Source: Neoceratodus forsteri (Eukaryota > Chordata > Ceratodontiformes > Ceratodontidae). From it: a DNA stretch of 64,000 bases. The notes below the pieces were generated by a model, which had not been told where the DNA came from, did no database searches, and saw only the letters and a program-made list of their open reading frames with translations. Shown here piece by piece: positions 35,546 through 48,497 of the stretch (its first letter is position 1; every line of letters starts with the position of its first letter). Both the position numbers and the translations under genes were made by a program. Location of the stretch: positions 490,619,501 through 490,683,500 of the forward strand of contig CM057459.1 in assembly GCA_016271365.2 (NCBI GenBank), given 5' to 3'.

Positions 35546-35649
35546 TCATGATACAGTCAGCATACCAATGCAAAACATGGAGGAAGACCAGAAACAGGAT
35601 GGACAGCTATAGGAAGTGCATTCTGTGATGCTGAGCCATAGTTAGAAAA

Positions 35650-37223
35650 GCTTTTTCACTAAAGGAGCAGAGGGTATAACAGCACACCAGTTAAAATCCA
35701 TCTAAAGGCATATTACAGCTGAAAGCAAGTCAATAAAACTTAAACTGGAAAAGTTAAAGATCAACAGTCTAGCAGGACCTGATAATTTACAACTCAGAGT
35801 ACTTAAAGAAATGAGCACAATTACAGTATATCAGAAACTGTATCACATATAATTAACTATTATTTCAGGAAGGGTGAAATACCATGGGACTGGAAAAAGG
35901 CAATTGTGGTGCCAATATTTAAAATGGGTGATAAAACAAAAATAGAGCATTATAGACCCATATGTCTAGCATCAATAATATGAAAAATAACTGAAAATCT
36001 AATACAGGATGGGAAATTGAAAATCTAGATGACCATGAGATAATGGACAGGAAACAACATAAATTCAAGAAATGTATGCCCTTCACTACAAACCTCCTAC
36101 ACTTTTAGGAGAACATTAGCAAGTCCCTGTATGCAAATATGCCTATGGATGAAATATATCTTAACTTCATGAAGGCATTGGACAAGATCTATCATGTGCA
36201 ATCATTAGATAAACTCAGCAAAAATCAAATCAGTCTATACCTCAGAAGATGGACTCAGTCATCACTGGTAGAAGTCAGCGTGTTCGAACAAATGGAGTTA
36301 AGGAGCATGATCATGCAGTTACAAGTGGGGTGCCACAGGGATCTATTTTTAGGCTCACAGCTGTTCAATGTATGCTTCAATGTTCTTGATTCAGCAGAAA
36401 GCATGTTTAATAATAAATTCTCCAATGATACCAGACTGGGTAGTCCAGTGGACATATAGGCTAACAGATTACAATTTAACTTGAGCACTGCAAAACTAGA
36501 AATATGGGCAATGGAAAACGATATGGAGTTGATTATCAGCAAATGTGATGTCATTCACTTTGGTATTAATAACCAACAACAAAAATATTACTTAAATAAC
36601 ATACAACTCAATGTTACTGCAAAAAGAGATCTGGACATAATAATTACAAATAATCTGAAACAAGGAGCTAACTGTAGGATGATTGCCATTAAGGCCAATA
36701 AGATACTCAATTATATTAGAAAGACCTTTGTGAACAAGTCTGAGGCTATATTATATCCACTATACCAAACCTGTGTGAGACCCATTGGACTACTGTTCCC
36801 AGATCTGAAGTCCTTATCTGCAGAAAGATATAGATTTAGTGGAAAAGGTCAATTGTCGAGCCATGAAAATGATACTTAACCTCAACAGTAAACTGTACAG
36901 TACAATAATAGAGTCAACCATGAAGGTTTACAGACCTTGGAAGGAGGTGATTAAGAGGCAATCTGATGTTATTGTACAAGATCTTTAGAGATGCTGGACT
37001 CAGAGGTCATATGAGTTTTAAATAAAATGTCCTAAACCATAAAATCTAAGGAGACACCCATGCTAGGTAGAAATAAAAACAACAAAAAAGATGCAAGGAG
37101 GTGTTTCTTTACTGTTGGAATTGTAAGGATGTGGAATACACTACCTGAAGAAGTTGTTACTTCTCCAAATGAACGCATATTCAAGTCAAGATTGGACAGA
37201 TATGTAGCTGAAAACATTTAAAC
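35650..37223 (+). mobile_element. Old CR1-like LINE, sense, decayed
   Basis: The plus strand runs from LAGPDNLQLRVLKEMSTIT (35770-35825) through VPVCKYAYG...IYLNFMKALDKIYH (36115-36200), VGCHRDLFLGSQLFNVCFN (36325-36385, the GVPQGS region), FSNDTRLG (36417-36440, a degraded FADDTK), then MIAIKANKILNYIRKTFV (36680-36730). The C-terminus is CFFTVGIVRMWNTLPEEVVT and SRLDRYVAENI (37100-37220). It has many stops. It is clearly older than the CR1 at 9600-12575. Confidence 0.75.
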
Positions 37224-37545
37224 AATAAGGCACAACAGGGTGTGGGTTTTTGGGGATTTACCTATGCCTTGTGTGGTGTGTCACGAGGCACAGCCGAGTG
37301 AACTAACCACACAAGAAGTGGGTAAATCATCCAATAACTCACACCCTGGAGTGCCTTATTGCAATTATACAATGGACCCATGTGTAAAATAAATGTAAAA
37401 TGTGTTTAATTATGTTTTTTATAAATGCCATTCCCTCAGTTGTGGGTTATGCAGGATTTATCCACGGTCATGTGATTTGTTTTGACCAGTGAGGTTACAG
37501 GATTTTCACACACCATTGTATAATAATGCTTATAACCACCGAGAA
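37224..37545. repeat. Large palindrome with outer paired arms
   Basis: 37224-37360 is a near-complete palindrome. The arms begin aataaggcac and end gtgccttatt, then continue through gggtgtg/cacaccc, gatttacc/ggtaaatc and cttgtgtggt/accacacaag. The tip, read on the minus strand near 37275-37305, is cactcggctgtgcctcgtga. Outside it, caattatacaatgg (37362-37375) pairs with ccattgtataataatg (37525-37540), so a second stem encloses a spacer. It begins directly after the CR1 copy. No coding sequence. Confidence 0.75.
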
Positions 37546-38497
37546 GTGGGATGACAGGCTTGATATGCATCATGTCTTTTGCTGCCCTACAAATCCTAGT
37601 ATGAATCCTAGTAAGAATGTAGACCAGATTTTATAGCTACAGGAATCAACATGCTACAAAAATAGGTGATTTAGACAAGAGAACTGATATGGATAAACTG
37701 AATGGGATGAAGCTGTCTGGACTCCACCAGGGAAAACCAACTTACAGTAGTTTGTGATATACAGTAAATCAAAATGATGGGTACCCCTGGGGGAGCAAAG
37801 TATAAAGCAGGCAAATTTATTAAAAATAACATCCAGTTTATGCAATTAAGAGACAGAGATCAATTGATAAATAAAATCACTGTAGTTCAAAAGAGGTATC
37901 ATCATAGAAGTAAGATTTTGTTATGCACAATCTCAGAATAGCAGTTTTCATGACAAAAAAAAACAATGTAATGCCCTTCTTTTTAATTAAATATGAAATG
38001 TGTACATTCCAAGAAAAGCTTGTGTCAAACCACAAATGCAGGTCGTTTTACAGCTCTGGACACAATTCAGTGTTTCTATTATTTAGAGATGTAAGAAACA
38101 GGAAATCAAGTGTTTGTAATTTCAGTTTAAGTTCTGAACTAAAAATTATTGCCAGTGTTTTGGCAGCATTTAAAACAAGTTGATGTGGAATTTTATAATG
38201 CTGAATGCTATCAAGTGCCTGTCATAGATAAATCAGTACTTTCATCAGTCTGCCAACGAGTATACAAAATTGAATTAACTTACAAATGTATCCTGATGCC
38301 CAATGACTTATTTACTATGTCACTCATATACACTGAAAAAAAGAAGTCCAAGGAAAAACTCCTGTGGAATTTCTTCATTTATTGAAAAACAAGAAGAGAG
38401 AGAACCCTGAAAGCAGACTGTTCAGAACGACCAGAAAGATAACTCTGGGAACCACCACAGAGACCTATCATCAAGGTCCAGGCAAATTAGTTTAGTG
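37546..38497. other. No gene seen
   Basis: AT-rich, with short frames (37923-38183, 38149-38385) that carry no recognised domain. 38430-38497 may be the body of the SINE whose tail follows. Confidence 0.5.
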
Positions 38498-38567
38498 ATG
38501 CCTGAAAATAGTCATCTTTATGGCTAGTGCACCTACCTGGTTAACAAAAACTAAATAAATAAATAAA
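38498..38567 (+). mobile_element. SINE 3' tail fragment
   Basis: gatgcctgaaaatag through ctagtgcacc to aacaaaaactaaataaataa matches 22706-22783. Only the tail is present. Confidence 0.65.
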
Positions 38568-38819
38568 CGATGAGAGCATGCTCAATTACTACGATTCATA
38601 AGACAAAAGTGATCTATGATGAGGATCACGTGATGCCTTCCTGCTAGACGGACGCGCAGTGTCCTCGCTCCTCCTTCTCCTCACTAAAATGCTGTCTATT
38701 TCGTTGGGTTTGGTGAAATTTTCTACAACAATTACCTATGTGTCTACGATCGAGGGGAAGCATCCACACACTAGATTCAGTCCATTTCTGCAAGCAATCT
38801 GTTTGGATGGAGGCCGAAA

Positions 38820-39650
38820 ATGAAGCAGGCCCTCCCAACCAACACTCCACCCCAAACACCGGATAAAAATTCTGAGAGACCCAAAAATCAAGCCACTATG
38901 TCAGAGAAGGGCAGACAATCTACTAGCACTGTGGCATCTCACTCTGAGGATAAATTCCTTGCAGAACTTGCACCACTTAAAGCGGCATTTCTGGATTTCT
39001 CACCTGATTTAAAAACAATTAAAGCTGATCTGAGGGAGACAAATAAACAACTCACAGATATCTCAGCCCGTACCTCCTTTTTAGAAACATGGCAAACTTG
39101 AGTGGATCTGGAGCACGTCTCATTGTGGCATACATTTTCCAAGATGGAACTAAAGCTGGAAGATTTGGAAGGCCGAAGCAGACGCAACAATCTAGTAAAT
39201 TTCAACCTTCCTGAAGAAGCAGTGGGCTCAGCACCAGTCCTATTCACCCACAAGTTACTGGCTAAAGAGGCAGGCCCCCCCCCCGTATTCTCTAACCTAT
39301 ATCGTGGAGAGAGTTCACAGGTCTCTGAGGCCCAGGCCACCCGCAGGTGCCCAGCTCAGACTCTTTATTTTTCGGCTCCTAAACTATCTGGACAGACAAC
39401 ACATACTTACAAAAATCAAGGAACTCCAGGCTATCCAGTGGGAATGATCCATGCTCAGAATTAACCAGGAGCTTCCAGCCTCGGTCTGCCAGAAAAGAGT
39501 AGCCTATCATTCCTCGGTGATTAAGTTAATCACAGCGAGTATTACATTTAGTATGCTGTACCCCACTTGGCTATCTGTTCTCCACATTGGAACATGGAAA
39601 ACATTTGAGAATGCCTAGTCAGCTGCTAAAGATCTCCCGATCTTCTCTCC
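38820..39650 (+). pseudogene. L1 ORF1 (RNA-binding protein) remnant
   Basis: Begins MKQALPTNTPPQTPDK. A Lys/Asp/Thr-rich stretch with heptad-like spacing follows (LAPLKAAFLDFSPDLKTIKA, then TNKQLTDISARTSFLETWQT), fitting the coiled coil. After one stop come the RRM-side signature LEDLEGRSRRNNLVNFNLPE (39155-39215) and a frame-shifted C-terminal domain (INQELPASVCQKRVAYHSSV, then LLYPT-like IGTWKTFENA, to 39620). The layout is that of vertebrate L1 ORF1. Its role would be to coat the element's RNA. Confidence 0.7.
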
Positions 39651-41019
39651 AGACCACTTTAATCCCCGCTGAAACACCCCGATCAATAATTAGAGAGATG
39701 CTGGAATGTCATCTGGGTAAACAAGTTAGAAAAGAAAAATCACACAGGTAGAAAACAAGGTCTTGTCTTCGTATTTACCAGTGGACTGTTGTTTAATCTT
39801 TCAGGAGAATGTAGACCTTCATGAGATATTGGGAAGTGATGGTAATTCATTGAAACTCTGTTTCTCAGTTCACTTGCTTATCCTGATAACTCGGGGCCAC
39901 GCTTGCTACCATTCTTTCTGCACGATCTTGCGCACGATTGCACCTGCACAAATATGCAAACCGAGATTATCCTTGCAATGGGGCACACATTCCTGAGGCT
40001 CCAAACGGAAGCTTTCTGGCCCTACGATCTTCATGAACAGACTTTCTACTGCATTTTTGGGACTGGAATGCTATATATTCACACAAATAGGGAACTTTGA
40101 GCAGTTACTTTTCTCAGATCCTTCCCAGTTGGGAATATGTGACAGTACTTATTCGGAACCATCAAAGCTGCATTTATTTTTGTTATTTCTTCCAGGACAC
40201 CAGGAATTGCTCAACTAAAGGAACTGGGACTGCATCATAGAGTTCATTCCTTTCTTTTATATATTTGAATGGTACTATATGTAAAACTAATATAGACCCT
40301 GGTTGATCAATATTTGATTATGACTTATTCCAGATGATACTGCCAAAGCATAAATCTGCCATGCCATGGCCTGACATAGTCAGAGCTTACAGTAGCAGGG
40401 CAGCATATAGCAAGATCTTTTTGGTTTCTTTTTCTTTGGTTTATGGAAGGCAAAGACTTGGATATATCCTGGATGATGTTGACGATTTCACCAATATTCA
40501 GCTCTAAGTGCTGCAGTCAGTACATTTTTTTATTTTGTTTTTCCTTCTTTCTTTTTTTCACCTGGTTACCTCAGTTTGCATATTCAAAGCTACATAGCTG
40601 AATCAAGTAGTTGGTTACCAAAGTAACAGGACTGTACATGTTCATTTAATGATTATACTTAGATGTTTCAAATTACAAGTTTACGTGGGAGTGGGAGGGA
40701 GCGGCATGAGGGCTACTAGTGGGAGAGCAGTCATGCATCGGCTTTTGGGCATGGGACCTCATCCAGGGACATACTGTAACATCACATGTATGGTCATATG
40801 TGCGGTCCAGTGGGTGAGTGGGGTTCTGTTAATGGTCAACTTGTTTGGGGGGGGATTTCTCAGTGGAGCCATTTGGGGATGCTTGGGGGCAGTATGGGAA
40901 TGGGTAGGGGAGGGTTTCCATCAGAGATTGCGGTTTGGGTTTTATCCTTTTTTTCTCTCCCTTTTCTCTTTTTCTAGGTTGGGATATGTATTTGTCATAA
41001 TGTATGTCTTCCTAGCAAC
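39651..41019. other. L1 inter-ORF region, no gene
   Basis: Longer than the short gap usual between L1 ORFs. 40649-41044 has a Gly/Trp-rich open frame from a G-rich stretch and no domain. It may contain a decayed insertion. Confidence 0.4.
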
Positions 41020-44000
41020 TAGGTATGATAATGGCTACCTTTAACTTTTGTTTTAGGAACATTAAGGGGGTCCGGTCACCCACCAAAAAGATGAAAATCT
41101 TGTTGCATTTACAAAAATTGCAAACGGATATTGCCTTCCTGCAGGAAACTCACCTTCCCCCTCCCAGGCTCTTCAATTAAGGAGGACCTTGGTGGGGCAG
41201 ATTTATGGCTTAGGAATAGACTCAAGGAAAAGAGGGGGTGGCTGGGGTCATTATTGCCTGCAGGCTACCATTGCATCTCCTCCAGGAGATTGTTGATCCA
41301 CTTGGTAGATATATTTTACTGTGGGCAATCTTGAGCCACTTAGACATTGTGTTAGGTTCTATTTATGGTCTGAATAGTGATGACCCATCAATTCTCTTCA
41401 ACTTAATGACTATTCTTTTGCCCTGGTCCTCACTACCTATTATATTAGGGGGTGATTGGAATTTGGTCTTGAATAATCAACTAGACAGAACAGGCCACTC
41501 TTGGCAAGTCCCAACCCCGGGTCAGAAGACATTAGTGGACTTCATGCATTCCCTAGGTCTCTTTGAGCCCTGGAGAATTCTGAATCCAGAAGGCAGAGAA
41601 TACTCTTTTTATTCCCTACCCCACCACACACATTCCAGAATAGATTAATTTTTGATGGGTGTGAATCACCTTCAAGGGATAGGTTCTTGTTTTTATTTGT
41701 CAACAGTCCTATCAGATTACCACTCAGTAATTGCTCAAATTAATCTAGCCCCCTCCTTGGTCAGAGACAAGATATGGAAATTTAATAACCGACTGTTAAC
41801 ATCTAGGGAATTCCAGGACCAACTTCAATCTTTTATCACATCCTTTATGGAAAATAACTCATCCTCTATGACTAAACTGGGCATTTTATGGGGATCTCTT
41901 AAATGTGGGCTTAGGGGAGAGATCATCCGAGGGCCACAAAATGCAAAAAGCAGTTATCAGTTTCCCTCTCTTCACTACTACAGCATATAGAAGGTGAGGA
42001 AAGCCATCTCTCCCCTGCCTCCCTCCTAGAGGACTGGGAACAGTTAGAATCTCTTAGGGCTCAATATAACAGGTTAATCGGGGAAAAAGCAGAATACCTA
42101 CTACTTTGCTCTAAAATGTTCTATTTTGACCAAGGGGAGAGGGCTGGGAAGCTGTTAGCCCTGAGGCTGCGCTCGCAGGAAATGGACAGAATAGTCCCCA
42201 CCATCCTAACAGAAGAGGGCTAACTTTTCACTTCCCCCCAGGATATAGTTGAAGCATTTAAAAACTATTACCAGAAACTATATGCACCACCTCAAATCCC
42301 CTTCTCAGCTATACAGTTGGATTCATTCCTCCAAAACATTGCCCTCCCACAACTTTCAGACTCCAAGAGTTTAAGGTCCAACTCTCCCCTATCCTTCTGA
42401 ACACCTTTAGACATCTTTTTGAAGCTGGGCTGTCAGATCTCTCATTAACCACCACAACAATAGTTGTTCTCCCCAAACCAGGTCGGGATCCCCTTAGAGT
42501 TACAAACTACAGACCAATTTCGCTTATTAATCTTGATATTAAAATCCTAGCTAAAATCTTGGCTAATATGCTAAACCTGGTCTGGGACTCACTGATTAGT
42601 AGGGGAGCAAGTTGGGTTTGTGAGAGGCAGACTCTCGGCAGACCATTTCAGGAAATTGTTTTACTTTTTTCTGTGTCCAGGGACTCCTCAGTGGCAGCGG
42701 CCTTGGTCTCCCTGGACACAGAGAAAGCATTTGACAGGCTCTCGTGGGACTACTTATTCTCTATTTTACCCAAATTTCATATTCCAACATGTTTATCTGC
42801 TGGATAAAAGTGCTTTACACCTCGCCATTGGCATAATTCTCATGCAATGGTTCTTTATCCTTATCCTTCTCTCTGTACCAAGGCACAAGGCAAGGATGTC
42901 CACCCTTCCCATACCTGTTCAACTTGTTTCTAGAACCCCTAATTTGTAAACTCAATATTTCCACAAGGATCACCAGCATATGAGTTGGTGATATGGAATA
43001 TAAACTGTCTGTGTACATGGATGATATACTGATGCATATCCTGTCACCTGCCACACCACTACCTGCTGCCCTGCAGCTCATATCACAGTTTAGTGTGATC
43101 TCTAATTACAAGCTAAACCTACACAAAACTGAAGTGATGCCACTCAACAAATACACCAATAAAGCAGACCTGCAACACCTGGGGTTTCTCTGGGTGAAAG
43201 ATACTCTGAAATACCTTGGGATTGTCCTTAGTACGTCTCCCCAGAAAATCAAACAGAACAGCCTGGACTCAGTAGTGACCACTATTAAAGCAGACTTAAA
43301 TCGATGGAAACTGCTACCTCTAACTTCATGGGGCAGGATCAGTATCATTAAAATGAACATATTACCCTGTCTATTATATCCTTTCCAGATATTTAATAGT
43401 TCATTACCCCAGAGTTGGTTCTCTCAAATTAATAAAAGTTTAACCTCCTTTCTCTGGTAAGGCAAAAAGGCTAGAAATTAATGTGACATAAGAGAGATGA
43501 GGGACTACAAGCCCCCAACCTCTATTTATATTATCTATCTATTCACTTAGCGAGGTCTTTACACTGGTTCAAACACTCCCAAGACTTCCCAATCAGCTCA
43601 TATATCCCTCTATGGATAGCAACTGAATGCACACTATGCTCCAACCATGGCTTAGATGTCACAGCGCTACCTTATCTTTTGAAGAAACAACTACATAGCC
43701 AGCTACAGAACACTTCTCTTGGATACTCCTTAATGTCTCAATCCCAATTAAACACATTGCTAAAAATTCACCCGAACCATGACATTTCCCACCCATTATT
43801 TGGGAACCCTAATTTTCCGATCTCAGTCAAGATCCTTTCAAGGGATAAGTTTTGGCCTAATATGGGAGTGGAGAGTGTGGAGGAACTGACAGTCCAACAA
43901 AAACTAATGACTTTTCAAGAAGCTAGTAATGTTTATGGTTGGTCCTTCATCTCGGTTTTCATGTTTTTTCAAATTACTCACATGTTGCATGGTGCACTGC

Positions 44001-46590
44001 GCAATGGTCCATGGATTAAACCTCTCTATATACTGTAAACTCTCTCTCTATCAGAGCTCAATTCCAAAAACTCATTTGATTTCATACTCCTATTAATTTC
44101 TACAATCCTTTTTCACTCCTAAGGATAGTCCATGGTTCTATTTATTTATTTATTTATTGAGATATTCAGAAAGACCTTTGAGTCAAAGACTCATTTACAA
44201 AGGTTCCACATCAAACATAGAGAGATACAGGGATAACATTGCTTACAGTTTGCGGACATTACCTAACATCACAGTGCAGGATACAAGCATGGTACAGAGA
44301 GTGACTTAAAGACGGATCACCTGAAATACAGTATTATAGTGCAGCCACATAAAGATACAGTGAGGCTGTTTGTCAAATGAGTAAGCTTCATGGAAATCGG
44401 TCTGGTGACCAGCCAGAAGCTGGCCTAGGTCATCAGGGAGGGAAAGGGTCAGGGGCAGTCACATCGGTTTGTGGCCTGGAGGTGATTCCTTAGACCAGAT
44501 TTAAAAGGGTCTAGTCTTGTTATGTTGGTTATTAGACTAGGGAGTGCATTTGTCCAGGTGGGGGCTTTGTAACTGAAAGTTCTTTGGTATTGGGAAGTCC
44601 GGCAACGGGGTACCCATAGTAACAGTTTGGTCGTGTTTCGGGTGGTTCTGACAGGAGCAGCAGGGAAAATAATTTTGTTTAGAGTGGGAGGGGTGAGGCT
44701 TAGGGTAATCTTTTTGGTCATTAGGCAGGTGTGGTACTTGATTCTGTTGTCTGTGTTTAGCCAGTCTGTGGTACTGTAGAGGGAGCAGGTGTGGGTGAAG
44801 CGGTCACGTCCAAGGATGAGACAGCAGGCATTGTTTAGAACAAGATGGAGTCTATCAAAGGCCGAGGTGGGAGCTGCACTGTAGATGAGAATGCCATAGT
44901 CCAGGAGTGAGAGTGCAGAGGAGTTAGTGGTAAGATGTAGAGCCTCTGGGGTGAGGCAGTGCTTGTACCGATAAAGTACGCCTAGTCTAGAGTTAAGGGC
45001 AGTGGATAGGAGGTGGATATGCTGATAGAAGTTGAGAGCCATGTCTAGTGTGACACCTAGGTATTTAAAGGTATCCACTTGTTCAAGGGGGGTTTGATTT
45101 ACAGTTATAAATTGGGGGCAGAGGTTCTTAAGAGGGTTTTGCGGTTGGGAGAAAATCATGACTTTAGTCTTATTGTAGTTAATGATTAGGCGGTGGGTGG
45201 TGAGCCAGTGTTCAGTTTCATGGAGAGTGTGTTGGAGTGTTTGGTGGAGTTTAGTGGATCAGAAGCGAACAGGACAGGATCATCCACATAGAGGAGCAGT
45301 CTGCTGGGGCAGGCTGACGGGAGGGTGTTAAGGTAAAGGCAGAATAGGAGAGGGTCAAGAATGGATCCCTGTGGGACACCGGAGCGGATTGTGAGGCTAG
45401 GGGACAGGACAGTACCTTCCTTAACTAGTTGAGTTCTATCAGAGAGATAGCTGGTGAACCAGTTTAAGGCATCTTGAGAGAGACCACTGTAGGCGAGAGT
45501 GTTCAGTAAGAGGGCATGGTTGACAGTATCAAATGCCTTTGAGAGGTCCACGAAGATGGTTCTTGAGATGTGGCCGCGATCCAAGGCGGAGTGGACATGA
45601 AAGGTAAGTTCAAGGAGGGCAGTGGTGGTACTATGACCCTTACGGAAGCCGTGTTGCTGGCTGCAAAAAAGGTTATATTTAGAGAGGTGGTCAGTGAGTT
45701 GATCGGCCACTATGCACTCTAATGCTTTGGATGGGGGGTAGGATGGAGAAGGGGCAGTAGTTGTTAGTGGAGGTGCGATCCCCACTCTTATGTATGGGGG
45801 TGATATTGGTCGCTTTCCAAAGTGAAGGAAATTTTGCCTGGCACAGGAAGCAGTTAAGAATATGGGTGAGTGGGGAGAGGACTTCCCGGAGGGTGAGGCG
45901 GTGAGGTCTAGGGAATCATTACTGAAGGGAGAGTGGTTAAGGGCTTTGGCAAGGTAGGGTTTGGCTGTCTTAGGTGTAAGGATGCATATATAGAAGGGTG
46001 GGGCATGGGGTGGCGGTGAGGTCAGGCCCTCCCCTCTACTTCCCTATGAAGAGACTGGCCCCAGATATGGAAGCATTTGTACTCCATGATACACTGGGAC
46101 CGTTACCGGTTCATGCAATTTCAGATCAACCATAACCTTTATTATACTCCCTCCAGATTGCACAAAATGGGCTGTCTATCATTGGACCTCTGCACAAAAT
46201 GCGGTAAAGAATTTGCTACCCTTCTACATATACTATGGTTGTGTGAGACTGTTTCTTCCTTCTGGTCTGCCATTCAGAATAGACTGGACTCCCTGAAAGG
46301 TCTCTCCTAGAAATTCAATCCTGCAGCCTGTATCATAGGAGAATATACAGTTCAATGGTTGGTAATCAATGCCCACACATAGCTATGATATCAGCTTGTG
46401 CCAAAAAGGTGATACTCAGACACTGGAAAAAACAGATTACTCCAAGTTACATATAATGGTACAAGGAAATAATGTTTGCATTACAGGCAGAGCGAATGAT
46501 AGCGAGTATGACCGATAAAATGTCTAGATTTAACCACATCTGGGAGTCCCTGTATACTCTCCTGTCAATACAGTAAGACACAAAGGACTA
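41020..46590 (+). pseudogene. L1 ORF2, endonuclease and reverse transcriptase, split
   Basis: Endonuclease: FRNIKGVRSPTKKMKILLHL then DIAFLQETHLP (41055-41160), LGSIYGLNSDDPSIL (41353-41397), ILGGDWNLVLNNQLDRTG (41440-41495), HTHSRID (41630), VLSDYHSVIAQI (41705-41740). Reverse transcriptase: VLPKPGRDPLRVTNYRPISL (42465-42530), SLDTEKAFDRLSWDYLF (42707-42760), RQGCPPFPYLFNLFLEPLI (42885-42945), VYMDDIL (43011-43030), LKYLGIVLS (43210-43235). The C-terminus after the inserted LINE has LCTKCGKEFATLLHILWLCE (46189-46248), the Cys/His block. Frames are broken about every 300 bases. Confidence 0.8.
44132..46040 (-). mobile_element. L2/Rex1-like LINE, antisense, 5'-truncated
   Basis: On the minus strand: CSQQHGFRKGHSTTTALLEL, then FVDLSKAFDTVNHALLLNTL, then IRSGVPQGSILDPLLFCLYL, then LLLYVDDPVLF (polymerase box YVDD, 45279-45290). 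After a frame change it reads INYNKTKVMIFSQPQ, then VDTFKYLGVTLD, and a long C-terminal region to 44449. The 3' end is a (TAAA)n tail at 44132-44158 in plus coordinates. It is inserted into L1 ORF2. It is less decayed than the L2-like copies in the duplicated region and differs from them in sequence, so it is a different subfamily. Confidence 0.8.
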
Positions 46591-46890
46591 TTATGCACCT
46601 GGTAAGTCCCCTAATGGGACATAGAATCCTTTTCCTTTTTGTTCACATACCTAATTATGGTTTTACCCATGATATCTCAAAAGTGATATCTTTCTTATTT
46701 GAACTCTGTATATATACAGTACATATATATATCTCCGTGGGAGGAGGGGGAACTTTAGGAGTTCTATAATTTCTGTAAAATGTTTATTATGTACTACACG
46801 CAGTTGACTACATGTAAACATTCAGTGATTGCATGAAAGTATATGGTATGTCTGCTACTCACTTGCTTTTCAATAAAGTATATTATATAA

Positions 46891-47689
46891 AAAAAAGAAG
46901 TAAGCTATGTTGCCAATCAAAACTGCTCCCACTACTCAGTGTTAAAAAGTTAAGCTGCTTCCTCAAGTAAAATGTGATATATTTTGCCACTGAATTCAGT
47001 TTTAGTCATACTGCTATTACAGATACTGGTAGACTGTTCCTAACCTTATTATTCTTTGGGTGAAAAACTATTTTCTTTTATTAGTTTTAAAGTTTTTCTT
47101 CAGTATGTGTGAGACGTTGAATCTGATTTCATAATTTAGGAATAATTATAGTGCAAACTGTTATGTTTTATGGTGGTCTTTTTGAAAAATGTAATTGTTC
47201 ATTATACATTTTATTTCAGCCACTACTGCTGGGCAGATAGACCACATGCTTCTGGATTAAAGTTTTGTTGTCTTACTGTCATCTAGGAGGGCAGCTACCA
47301 TTATTAGGACTTATGAGTAATTTAATATTATTATTATGGTACGTATGCAGTGATCATTTTCTTTTTAACTGTTTTCCATTTTTTTACTGTATACTGTTTA
47401 TTCATCTTATACTATTTCACAGTTTTCTGACCACTGTCTTATATTAGGCTAATATAACTTCAAGAAATTGCTATTTAAGCATAACCTTTTGCTCCATGAC
47501 ACACCTCTGAGGAAACATACTGTGTGTTGTTACACAAAATGCATCAGGTCAAATGATCTTGGGCCATCCTTGTGATGACTCAGCTTTCTCAGCATTCCCA
47601 AATATTTTTGCTCACCCATTTGTTTGCATACATTTCATTGAATAAAGCCCTTTGTTTGCACCAGTTTCAACTTGAGGCTTGTTTCATGC
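46891..47689. other. No gene seen
   Basis: AT-rich sequence without a domain-bearing frame or recognised repeat. Confidence 0.5.
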
Positions 47690-48200
47690 AAATGTAACCT
47701 AAAATATGTTTTTGAGGTTCCCCCCAAAAACACATTTTGGGTAAGATTTACAAGCTGCCACTTGTGTAGTCATGAGAGAGTGTGTCAGCCTACCTACCCT
47801 GAAAATCTGGGGCCAAAATTGGCAAACATAGCAAAGTTATGCATAAAAGGAGAAATAACTGGAAAGTAACTTACTGTGTATGTAGATATGTACTAACAGC
47901 ACCTTTGTCTAGACTTGGTTTCTTTTTCTGTATTTTGTCCTTTTTGTAATAATTTGGCCATTTTGAGCTCACATTTTCAGGGTGGCCAAGTAGCCACTCA
48001 CCTCACAACCACAAACAGTAAGTGGCACCTTGCAAATCAGACCCAAACTATATTTGGGGGGTTTACACCAAACACATTTTTCAGTCGATTTACCTGGTGC
48101 CACTTATGTGGTCATGGGTTGGGGTGGAACTTGGTCACCCTGAAATTGTGGGCCCCAAATGGCCCAATGTTTTATTTGTACTTCTATGTTTTTGTGTTAG
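47690..48200 (+). repeat. Degenerate repeat units, distant relatives of 32380-32870
   Basis: Two units, 47700-47850 and 47960-48180, share cacattttgg or cacatttttc, then a gtgccacttatgtggtcatg block, then ccctgaaaatctggggcc-type ends and agttatgcat. The first ends in gcaaagttatgcataaaag, close to gctaagttatgcatcaaag at 32841-32859. Confidence 0.5.
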
Positions 48201-48497
48201 TTATTTATGATGTTAAAACATAAGCCTAAAATCTGGATTGTGTGTTGGCATTCAATTAGGTGGAGTTCACCGGGGTGGTAGTTTGCAATGGATGGAGTTC
48301 AGATTCTAAAAAACCTAATGTTGCATTTCCTTACTTTTGTTGCTTTGAAAACCCTATCTTGTACATTAATGTATTTTTTTCTCTACTCTGCAGTTCTAAA
48401 CATCTTTCTTGAATTTCTGTATTGTTATTTTTTTTCTCTGCACTTCTTCCCTTAATTGTTGTGCTATTCATCCCTATAGTGGCTTATTAAGAACCAG
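48201..48497. other. No gene seen
   Basis: T-rich with no recognised feature. catttccttacttttg near 48325 echoes the foldback arm motif at 8220. Confidence 0.4.

Larger units (their letters stand above)
38568..46890 (+). mobile_element. L1-clade LINE, near full length, sense
   Basis: A 5' leader (38568-38819) is followed by ORF1 (38820-39650), a long inter-ORF stretch (39651-41020) and ORF2 (41020-44131, then 46041-46590). The 3' UTR ends in caataaagtatattatataa and an A-run near 46895. ORF2 is split by an antisense LINE at 44132-46040. No clear target duplication was found. Several frameshifts and stops make it inactive. Its polymerase box is YMDD rather than the commoner FADD or YADD. Confidence 0.8.

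Noticed and set aside
40649..41044. 131-codon Gly/Trp-rich frame as a possible gene
   Set aside because: Lies between L1 ORF1 and ORF2 in G-rich sequence, with no domain and a second overlapping frame of similar length.
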